From NCBI GenBank assembly GCA_950097245.1, contig CATNCS010000010.1, positions 1 through 55,326 of the forward strand: a DNA stretch of 55,326 bases, given 5' to 3'. Shown one piece after another: positions 48,637-55,326 of this stretch (position 1 is the stretch's first letter; the number at the start of each line of letters is the position of its first letter). The translations under genes were made by a program, and so were the position numbers. Source of the stretch: an uncultured Oscillospiraceae bacterium (GTDB taxonomy: Bacteria; Bacillota; Clostridia; Oscillospirales; Oscillospiraceae). Below the pieces are notes generated by a model that saw nothing but the letters and a program-made list of their open reading frames with translations, was not told where the DNA came from and made no database searches.

Positions 48637-50110
48637 CGACTCCCTGATCCATGTGACCCTGCGCTCCCTCATCGACTGGGAGAGCTGCGGCTGTACGGTG
48701 GTTCAGGACTGCTCCGGGGGCAGCCAGGCGCTGAGCTACCTGATGGAGCACCCGGTAGACCTGCTTATCACGGATATCAAAATGCCGGGCATGGACGGCC
48801 TGGAGCTGATGCGCCAGCTGCGGCAGAGCGGGTCCATACCAGTGACGGTGGTGCTGTCCGGCTATGATGAGTTCGAGCTGGTGCGGGAGGCTTTCCGTCT
48901 GGGAGCCTATGACTATCTGCTCAAGGGCAACATCAGCCAGACCAGTCTGACCCAGCTGCTGAACGGCCTGCGGGAGAAGGTGTTCCACGCCGGCGGCCCC
49001 AACCCGGCCAGCGCACCGGCGGGGGCGGGGGCGGAGCTGGAGGATGGGGACTACATTCTGGCCCTGTTTGCCGTGGAGGACTTTGCCCAGATTGCCCAGC
49101 GGTTTGGGGACAATCTGCGGGAGCGGCTGGAACGGCCCATGCTGGAGCTGGTCCGCCAGGTCCGCAGAGCCCAGGACCGGGTGACAGTAAGGGCCAGGAC
49201 CCCTTCCCGTTACGAGCTGTATTACCGTGTCCGGAGCCGGAGCGGGGCGCAGGACACGGTGCGCTCCGTGGTCCGGCAGATCCAGGGGCTGTGGCACGAC
49301 CTGATGAGCCTGGACACGGCGGTGGGTATCAGTACCGTCGTCTCCCGGGGGGAGCTGGAGGAGGCCGCCGCCTGCTGTGAAACCCTGTGCAAGCTGTCTG
49401 TCCTCCAGGGGCCGGGAAGCCTGTGCGTCCAGGGCCAGTACGGCGAGCTGGTCCGTGCCTACAACAGCCAGGCACCCGCCTGTGACAGCCTGATCGCCGC
49501 CCTGTGCGGGGAGGATCAGCAGCTCCTGGACCAGGAGCTGGGCCGCTGGTTCAGCGGCCTGAAGCGCCTCGACAACAGGGATCACATCAAGCGGACCCTG
49601 ATTCTGCTGGCCCGGCTGGGAGAGCGGCTGGAGCACTACGGCCTGACCTTCTCCCGGGCGTTTCCAGAGCGGCCGGACTTCCCCGCCCTTCTGCGGGGCT
49701 TTGAATCCAAGCGGGAGCGGGAGATCTGGCTGCGGAACACCCTGCGCCGGGTGCGGGACGCCTGCGACAGCCAGCGCCAGGAGCGCCAGAAGGGGGCCAT
49801 CCAGCGAGCCCAGGAGTTTATGCAGGACAACTTTACCAACCCGGAGCTGATGCTGAAAACGGTGGCCGACTATGTGGGCTTCAGCGAAAAATATTTCAGC
49901 TCCCGCTTTACCCAGGAGTGCGGCTGCACCTTTATCAGCTATCTCAACGACCTGCGTCTCAAACGGGCTCAGGAGCTGCTGGTCCAGACCGACATGAAAA
50001 TCTATGAAATCAGCGATGCGGTGGGCTACAGCAGCGTTGAGCATTTTAACCATATGTTCAAGAAAAAATTGTGCATGAGTCCCAAGGATTTCCGAAAAAG
50101 CAGGGATTAG
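48611..50110 (+). CDS. YesN-like AraC-family response regulator
   Basis: A protein of 499 residues from GTG 48611 (GGAGGAG upstream). Receiver 1-120 with VDDDS and phosphoacceptor Asp in LLITDIKMPGMDG, then VVLSGYDEFE and YDYLLKG; a long central region; and a C-terminal HTH_18 pair of helix-turn-helix motifs (AQEFMQDNFTNPELMLKTVADYVGFSEKYFSS, then MKIYEISDAVGYSSVEHFNHMFKKKL in parts, typical of AraC). It should activate the downstream sugar-uptake genes in response to the YesM-like kinase. Cytoplasmic, intact. Confidence 0.93.
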   Translation: MIRTLIVDDDSLIHVTLRSLIDWESCGCTVVQDCSGGSQALSYLMEHPVDLLITDIKMPGMDGLELMRQLRQSGSIPVTVVLSGYDEFELVREAFRLGAYDYLLKGNISQTSLTQLLNGLREKVFHAGGPNPASAPAGAGAELEDGDYILALFAVEDFAQIAQRFGDNLRERLERPMLELVRQVRRAQDRVTVRARTPSRYELYYRVRSRSGAQDTVRSVVRQIQGLWHDLMSLDTAVGISTVVSRGELEEAAACCETLCKLSVLQGPGSLCVQGQYGELVRAYNSQAPACDSLIAALCGEDQQLLDQELGRWFSGLKRLDNRDHIKRTLILLARLGERLEHYGLTFSRAFPERPDFPALLRGFESKREREIWLRNTLRRVRDACDSQRQERQKGAIQRAQEFMQDNFTNPELMLKTVADYVGFSEKYFSSRFTQECGCTFISYLNDLRLKRAQELLVQTDMKIYEISDAVGYSSVEHFNHMFKKKLCMSPKDFRKSRD

Positions 50111-50235
50111 ACCATACGAAATATCAAGAAATCCAAACCATACTTCATGGCATTTTCGTCCTGCGTTTAGTACAATAATAGTAACATCCGGGAGAGAAAA
50201 CCTGGAAAATGAAGCTTAAATGGGAGGAATATGTT

Positions 50236-51582
50236 ATGAAAAAGCTGTTATCTGCCCTGCTGGCCTCGGCCATGGTGCTGAGCCTTCTCGCCGGCTGCGG
50301 AGGCAAGACCGGCGGCAGCGGCGCCCCCGCCAACGGGTCCAATCCCGGCGGTTCCGGCACTGCCGCCGGCGACCTGAAGGGCGACCTGGTGTTTGCCATC
50401 TGGGACAACAATCTGCTGGAGTATATCGAGGACAACGACATGGTGGGCAAGTTCCAGGAGACCTACCCCAACATCGACATCGAGGTGGAGAAGATCAAGG
50501 ACGACTCCGAGTACTGGAACTCCATGAAGATGCGGGCCAGCGCCAACCAGCTGCCCGACGTGATGTTCAACAAGCCCTTCACCCTGTCCCGGTTCCAGGA
50601 CTATCTGCTGGACCTGAGCGGCACCGAGGCCTGCAAGAACAACACCCTGGCCCAGGGCTACGCCCTGAACGGCAAGGTGCTGGGCATCCCCATGACCGCC
50701 GGCTATGAGTACGTCTACTACTGGAAGGACATGTTCCAGGAGGCGGGCGTTCAGGTGCCCACCACCTGGGAGGAGCTGAAGGACGTGTCCAAGAAGCTCC
50801 AGGACTACTTCGGCGCCAAGGACCCCGACTTTATGGCCATCGCCCTGGGCGCCAAGGATGAGTGGCCCACCTACCCCTACATGGAGTTCATGCCCGCCCT
50901 GGTCAGCGGCAACGGCCAGAACTGGAACGACATGGCCAAGTCCGACGCCCCCTTCGCCTCCGGCACCGACATCAACACCGCCTATCACCGGGTGTATGAC
51001 CTGTTCACCAGCGGCGTGCTGGGCAAAGACCCCCTGGGCATGAGCAAGGACCAGGTGACCAACCTCTTCGCTCAGAAGAAGGCCGCCATCACCGCCCTGG
51101 GCGACTGGGGCCTCCAGGACATCTCCGGCGCCGCCGACAGCACCGACCAGCTGGGCACCTTCTATCTGCCTGTCCGTGAGTCCGCCTCCGAGCCCTTCCG
51201 CTACATTGTCCAGGGCGACAGCTTCATGGGCGTGACCACCCACAGCAAGAACCCCGAGGCCGCCAAGGCCTTTGTGGAGTGGTTCTACTCCGAGGCCTGG
51301 TACCCCGGCTACATCAACTATGTCTCCAGCGCCTCCTCCATGGCCAACTTCCCCAAGGACAAGGACCCCATCCTGGCCGAGGCGGACGCCGCGCAGCCTG
51401 ACGGCGAGATGGTCATGTACGACGGCGGCGGCGACGACTTCACCGCCCTCCAGAACGAGACCACCTTCGACTACAAGAAGCTGGGGGCTCAGATGCTCAC
51501 CAACGGCTTCGACCTGGACGCGGCCCTGGCTGACCTGGACGCCAAGTGGGGCGCCGCCCGCGCCAAGCTGGGCATCCAGTAG
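50236..51582 (+). CDS. Sugar ABC transporter substrate-binding lipoprotein
   Basis: A protein of 448 residues from ATG 50236, GGGAGGAA upstream. Signal peptide with lipobox (MKKLLSALLASAMVLSLLAGC, split here: LSLLAGC is the lipobox), so the mature protein is lipid-anchored to the outer face of the membrane. The extracellular solute-binding family 1 fold shows DLVFAIWDNN, LPDVMFNKPFTLSRFQDYLLDLSG in parts, ALNGKVLGIPMTAGYEYVYYWKDMF and GVQVPTTWEELKD. These are maltose/oligosaccharide-type binding proteins. With the two permeases it forms an importer; the ATPase is not in the window and is probably a shared MsmK-type protein. Confidence 0.93.
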   Translation: MKKLLSALLASAMVLSLLAGCGGKTGGSGAPANGSNPGGSGTAAGDLKGDLVFAIWDNNLLEYIEDNDMVGKFQETYPNIDIEVEKIKDDSEYWNSMKMRASANQLPDVMFNKPFTLSRFQDYLLDLSGTEACKNNTLAQGYALNGKVLGIPMTAGYEYVYYWKDMFQEAGVQVPTTWEELKDVSKKLQDYFGAKDPDFMAIALGAKDEWPTYPYMEFMPALVSGNGQNWNDMAKSDAPFASGTDINTAYHRVYDLFTSGVLGKDPLGMSKDQVTNLFAQKKAAITALGDWGLQDISGAADSTDQLGTFYLPVRESASEPFRYIVQGDSFMGVTTHSKNPEAAKAFVEWFYSEAWYPGYINYVSSASSMANFPKDKDPILAEADAAQPDGEMVMYDGGGDDFTALQNETTFDYKKLGAQMLTNGFDLDAALADLDAKWGAARAKLGIQ

Positions 51583-51652
51583 GGCGCGACGACCCGGCGC
51601 GCCGTATTCAAAAGGCGGCGCGAAAGGGAAAAAACTTGATAGAAAATGAATC

Positions 51653-51689
51653 GAGGCCGCCCAGCGCCTGAGCGGGCGGCCTCCTTTTT
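51653..51689 (+). terminator. Terminator between binding protein and permease genes
   Basis: GAGGCCGCCC pairs with GGGCGGCCTC, followed by CTTTTTG. Lying inside the transporter operon, it likely causes partial termination so the binding protein is made in excess. Confidence 0.75.
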
Positions 51690-51711
51690 GCAAAAAATAG
51701 GAGGGAACGCG

Positions 51712-52605
51712 ATGAATTCCTTAGAGCGGCAGCGAAAACTGTTCATCATATCTTCTCTGGCCATTCCTGTATTCCTGCTGGTGTGCTTTGTGGTCTTTCC
51801 GGCCATAGACCTGTTCCGCATGAGCTTTACCAACTGGGACGGCCTGTCCCCCACCAGTGACTTCATCAAGCTTGACAACTACATCGCCATGTTCCATAAT
51901 CCGGACCTGTGGCAGAGCCTGAAAAATAACGGAGTATACTTCTTCGTCCACCTGTGCATGATCCCGGTGGAGCTGGCCTTCGCGGTGCTGCTCAACAGCA
52001 AGCTGCGGGCGGCCAAGTTCTACAAAACTATGGTATTCCTGCCCTACATCATCAACGGCGTGGCCATCTCCTACGCCTTCTCCTACTTCTTCTCCCCGGT
52101 CAACGGCGCCTTCGACAGCATCCTGGAGACCATCAAGCTGGGGATGCTCAGCGGCCACGGCTGGCTGTCCGACGAGAAGATCATCAACTTCACCCTGGCC
52201 TTCGTCTCCCTGTGGCGGTTTTCCGGCTACCACATCATCCTGTTCATGGCCTCACTCCAGTCGGTGAACCAGGACATCATGGAGGCTGCCCGCATCGACG
52301 GGGCCAACTCCTGGCAGCTCTTCCGCTACATCCAGACCCCCTCCATCGCCCTGATGGTGGACTTTGTCCTCTTTGACAACATCCGGGGGGCCATGCAGGT
52401 CTTCGACATCCCCTTCGTCATGACCCAGGGCGGCCCGGGCTACGCCTCCAGCACCTTTACCCTGTATACCATCAAGACGGCGTTCACCTTCGCCAACTTC
52501 GGCCTGGCCTCCACCATGGCCGTGGCCATCATGATTATCATTATCCTGATCTACATTGTTCAGAATAAGATTATTCACGGATTCATTCTAAAGGAGGGCA
52601 AGTGA
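51712..52605 (+). CDS. Sugar ABC transporter permease (MalF-type)
   Basis: A protein of 297 residues from ATG 51712 with TAGGAGGG upstream. About six hydrophobic helices (LFIISSLAIPVFLLVCFVVF first). The binding-protein-dependent transport motif EAARIDGANSWQLFRYIQTP (about 205-224) contacts the ATPase. Order after the binding protein, and the more extended N-terminus, fit the MalF/UgpA-like partner. The MAMALYSNPF-style N-terminal anchor is not obvious. Membrane, sugar import. Confidence 0.93.
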   Translation: MNSLERQRKLFIISSLAIPVFLLVCFVVFPAIDLFRMSFTNWDGLSPTSDFIKLDNYIAMFHNPDLWQSLKNNGVYFFVHLCMIPVELAFAVLLNSKLRAAKFYKTMVFLPYIINGVAISYAFSYFFSPVNGAFDSILETIKLGMLSGHGWLSDEKIINFTLAFVSLWRFSGYHIILFMASLQSVNQDIMEAARIDGANSWQLFRYIQTPSIALMVDFVLFDNIRGAMQVFDIPFVMTQGGPGYASSTFTLYTIKTAFTFANFGLASTMAVAIMIIIILIYIVQNKIIHGFILKEGK

Positions 52606-52606
52606 T

Positions 52607-53455
52607 ATGCGCACGCTTCAAAAGCCGAGTCCCCGCGCCGTCATGCTTCAGATATTCAAGCAGATCATCTGCATCGGTATGGTCGTCATTGTGATTCTGC
52701 CCATCCTGCTGACGGTGTTTGCCGCCTTCAAGACCCGGGGCGACATGGTCAACACGTCCCCCCTGGCCCTGCCTCCCCAGCCCACGCTGGAGAATTTTAA
52801 GGAGGTGCTTACCGACAAATACCTGCTGATCGGCCTGAAGAACACAGTCCTGATTCTGGTTATCAGTCTTTTCTTCAACATTTTGCTGGGAACCATTACC
52901 GCCTATATTATTGAGCGGTTTGACTTCCGGTTTAAAAACGCGGTGGTGGCGCTGTTCTTTATCGGAATGCTGGTGCCCACCTTCGTCACCGAGATTGCCC
53001 GCTTCAAAATCATCAACGGCCTGGGCTTATACCGGACCATCGGCGCGCCGATACTCATCTATGTGGCCTCCGACTTGATGCAGCTGTATATCTACCGGCA
53101 GTTCCTGTCCAACCTGTCCACCTCCCTGGACGAGAGCGCCCTGCTGGACGGCTGCAACTATTTCCAGCTGTTCACAAAAATCATCTTCCCGCTGCTGGCC
53201 CCAGCCACAGCCACGGTGGCCATTATCAAATCCATTACCATCATCAACGACATGTACATTCCCTATCTGTACATGCCCGGCAACAAGCAAAAGACCCTGA
53301 CCACCTTCCTCATGGACTACTCCAACGCCCAGCAGGGCTCCTGGCAGACTTTGGCGGCAGGTATTGTTATCATCATGCTGCCCACGATTATTATCTATAT
53401 TTTCTTCCAAAAGTACATTCTGGCCGGCGTGGCCGCCGGTGCAGTGAAAGAGTAA
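52607..53455 (+). CDS. Sugar ABC transporter permease (MalG-type)
   Basis: A protein of 282 residues, two bases after the first permease (AAGGAGGG inside the upstream end). Six-helix MalG/UgpE-like permease with the ATPase-contact motif DESALLDGCNYFQLFTKIIFP and PLLAPATATVAI; the EAA-loop glycine is replaced within ESALLDGCN but the overall pattern is kept. Together with the MalF-type permease forms the channel. Confidence 0.93.
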   Translation: MRTLQKPSPRAVMLQIFKQIICIGMVVIVILPILLTVFAAFKTRGDMVNTSPLALPPQPTLENFKEVLTDKYLLIGLKNTVLILVISLFFNILLGTITAYIIERFDFRFKNAVVALFFIGMLVPTFVTEIARFKIINGLGLYRTIGAPILIYVASDLMQLYIYRQFLSNLSTSLDESALLDGCNYFQLFTKIIFPLLAPATATVAIIKSITIINDMYIPYLYMPGNKQKTLTTFLMDYSNAQQGSWQTLAAGIVIIMLPTIIIYIFFQKYILAGVAAGAVKE

Positions 53456-53467
53456 GGAGAGTTCCAT

Positions 53468-55326
53468 ATGCGTGCTGACCTCAACTGGCTGACCAACCCC
53501 ACCGTGTTTCAGGTAAACAGGCTGGATGCCCACTCCGACCATGTGTGCTATGCCTCAGAGGAGGAGGCCGCCCAGGGGCAGACCTCCCTGCGGCAGTCTC
53601 TGGACGGGCTGTGGCGCTTCGCCTGGAGCAAGCGTCCGGCAGACCGCCCCGCGGACTTCTGGCAGGAGGACTTTGACGACTCCGCCTTCGGGACCATCCA
53701 GGTGCCGGGACATATGGAGCTCCAGGGTTTTGGGCAGATCCAGTATATCAACACCCTCTACCCCTGGGACGGGCACACGGAGCTCCGCCCCCCGGAGATC
53801 GACTGGGAGGACTGCCCGGTAGGCAGCTACGTCCGGGAGTTTGACCTGGATGAAGGACTGCTGGGGAAGCAGGTCTGTATCAGTTTCCAGGGGGTGGAGC
53901 AGGCCTTCTATGTCTGGTTGAACGGCCAGTTTGTGGGCTACGCCGAGGACAGCTTTACCCCCTCCGACTTCGACCTGACTCCCTATGTCCGGGAAACCGG
54001 CAACCGGCTGTGTGTGGAGGTGTACAAGCGGTCCAGCGCCGCCTGGATCGAGGACCAGGACTTCTTCCGCTTCTCCGGCATCTTCCGCTCCGTGTTCCTC
54101 TACGCTAAGCCCGCCGTCCACCTGGCGGACCTGTGGCTCCAGGCCGGGCTGGAGGAGGACAACACCACCGGCACCCTGTCCATTCGGCTGCTGCTGGAGG
54201 GGGAGGGGACGGTCCACATGGAACTGACCCACCCCGTGCAGGGCACGCTGTTTGACGGCGGGCTGGAGCTCGCCCCGGAGGGGAAGTACCTCCGCAGCCA
54301 GACTTTCCGCTTTGAGAATGTCCGCCCCTGGGATCACGCACACCCTGAGCTGTACACGGTGGTACTGACCGTCTCTCAGGCAGACGGCACAGTGACGGAG
54401 GCTGTCCCCTATGACATTGGCTTCCGGCGGTTTGAGCTGAAAGGCGGCATCATGCTCCTGAACGGGGAGCGGCTGGTGATTAACGGGGTCAACCGTCACG
54501 AGTGGAACCCGGAGACAGGCCGGGCCATCGGTGTGGATGACATGACCGCCGCCATGGAGACTTTCAAGCGGAACAACATCAACGCCGTGCGCACCTGCCA
54601 CTACCCCAACCAGACCTCCTGGTACCACCTGTGCGACCAGAACGGCATCTATATGATGGACGAGGCCAATTTGGAGAGCCACGGCTCCTGGCAGAAGCTG
54701 GGGCAGGTGGAGCCCTCTTGGAACGTGCCGGGGAGCCTCCCGGAGTGGCGGGACTGCGTACTGGACCGGGCCAAGTCCATGTTTGAACGGGACAAAAACC
54801 ACGTGTCCATCCTGTTTTGGTCCTGCGGCAACGAGTCCTACGCCGGGGAGGACATCTTGGCGATGGCGGACTTCTTCCGGGAGTGCGACCCCAGCCGGCT
54901 GGTTCACTACGAGGGGGTGTTCCACTGCCGGGAGTTTGACCGCATTTCCGACGTGGAGAGCCGGATGTACGCCCCGCCCTGGGAAATTCGGGCGTATTTG
55001 GAGAGCAACCCGGAAAAACCCTTTATCCTGTGTGAGTATATGCACGACATGGGCAACTCCCTGGGGGGCATGGAGAGCTACATCCGCCTGGGGGAGGAGT
55101 TCCCCCAGTATCAGGGGGGCTTTATCTGGGACTACATGGACCAGGCCCTGTGGCGCACCGACTGCAACGGCCGCCGGGTATTGGGCTACGGCGGGGACTT
55201 CGGCGAGCGGCAGACCGACTACGCCTTCAGCGGAAACGGCATCGTCTTTGCGGACGGGACCGAGAAGCCCGCTATGCAGGAGGTGCGGTACTGGTACTCT
55301 GCTCCTGAGGAGCGGGCGCGGTTCGA
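53468..55326 (+). CDS. lacZ: Beta-galactosidase, GH2 LacZ-type (3' end outside window)
   Basis: 619 residues are visible from ATG 53468 (AAGGAGAG upstream), open to the window end. It begins with a GH2 sugar-binding domain (DLNWLTNPTVFQVNRLDAHSD, GYAEDSFTPSDFDLT), then an Ig-like domain and the TIM barrel (NGVNRHEWNPETG, RTCHYPNQTSWYHLCD). The acid/base Glu is in FWSCGNES (about 455) and the nucleophile in ILCEYMHDMGNS (about 522). There is no signal peptide, so it acts in the cytoplasm on galactosides brought in by the upstream transporter. The missing part would be the Bgal small-chain domain. Confidence 0.93.
   Translation, partial: MRADLNWLTNPTVFQVNRLDAHSDHVCYASEEEAAQGQTSLRQSLDGLWRFAWSKRPADRPADFWQEDFDDSAFGTIQVPGHMELQGFGQIQYINTLYPWDGHTELRPPEIDWEDCPVGSYVREFDLDEGLLGKQVCISFQGVEQAFYVWLNGQFVGYAEDSFTPSDFDLTPYVRETGNRLCVEVYKRSSAAWIEDQDFFRFSGIFRSVFLYAKPAVHLADLWLQAGLEEDNTTGTLSIRLLLEGEGTVHMELTHPVQGTLFDGGLELAPEGKYLRSQTFRFENVRPWDHAHPELYTVVLTVSQADGTVTEAVPYDIGFRRFELKGGIMLLNGERLVINGVNRHEWNPETGRAIGVDDMTAAMETFKRNNINAVRTCHYPNQTSWYHLCDQNGIYMMDEANLESHGSWQKLGQVEPSWNVPGSLPEWRDCVLDRAKSMFERDKNHVSILFWSCGNESYAGEDILAMADFFRECDPSRLVHYEGVFHCREFDRISDVESRMYAPPWEIRAYLESNPEKPFILCEYMHDMGNSLGGMESYIRLGEEFPQYQGGFIWDYMDQALWRTDCNGRRVLGYGGDFGERQTDYAFSGNGIVFADGTEKPAMQEVRYWYSAPEERARF

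Overview
The window reads as a GC-rich, low-mobility chromosomal stretch from an anaerobic gut Firmicute, most likely of the Oscillospiraceae (Flavonifractor/Lawsonibacter-like). This is an inference from gene content: the short archaeal/eukaryotic-type ProS, a HemW without a surrounding heme pathway, C_GCAxxG, DUF6076, DUF4261 and DUF2716 proteins, a YesMN-type two-component system, strong Shine-Dalgarno sequences, TTG/GTG starts, and many GTAGGGGCGG-type palindromes between genes. No rRNA, tRNA, CRISPR array, prophage or intact transposase was seen.

Layout. 1-6.5 kb: the end of an amidohydrolase, an orphan HicB-like protein, a ribbon-helix-helix protein, an ABC-F ATPase, a DtxR-type regulator, a secreted stalk-domain protein, a Uma2 protein and proS. 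6.5-20.4 kb: mostly housekeeping genes (niaR, hemW, murA, walJ-rlmH, mutY, recG, a D-2-hydroxyacid dehydrogenase, asnS) with small accessory genes between them. 20.5-25.1 kb: a three-gene phosphorelay (hybrid kinase, REC/HD-GYP regulator, HPt protein). 25.1-33 kb: a modular zinc-ribbon/SH3b membrane protein, a CbxX-like AAA+ ATPase, a string of small accessory genes, mtaB and a CofE-like ligase. 33-37.6 kb: a candidate type I toxin-antitoxin-like locus, an Xre regulator pair, a sodium:solute symporter, an amidohydrolase and ProX. 37.7-39.3 kb: a two-subunit fumarase. 39.3-44.8 kb: TPR, DUF4261, SUFU and DUF2185 proteins that look like an immunity island. 44.8-46.8 kb: an AT-richer patch holding a broken AlbA-like gene and a DUF6076 gene. 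46.8-55.3 kb: a sugar-uptake locus with a YesM-like kinase (frameshifted as read), a YesN regulator, a binding lipoprotein, two permeases and a LacZ-type beta-galactosidase that runs off the window.

The most interesting object is at 33.0-33.3 kb. A 30-codon cationic, beta-strand-like peptide gene has a consensus promoter and a Shine-Dalgarno sequence inside a GAAA-capped hairpin. A convergent RNA with a near-perfect promoter (TTGACA/TATAAT) overlaps its 3' end. A second copy of that RNA, with promoter and terminator intact but the peptide frame destroyed, lies at 11.5 kb. Intergenic DNA is also full of palindromic mosaic repeats whose hairpin cores vary with compensating changes, and two inverted copies of a roughly 185-bp MITE-like element are present.
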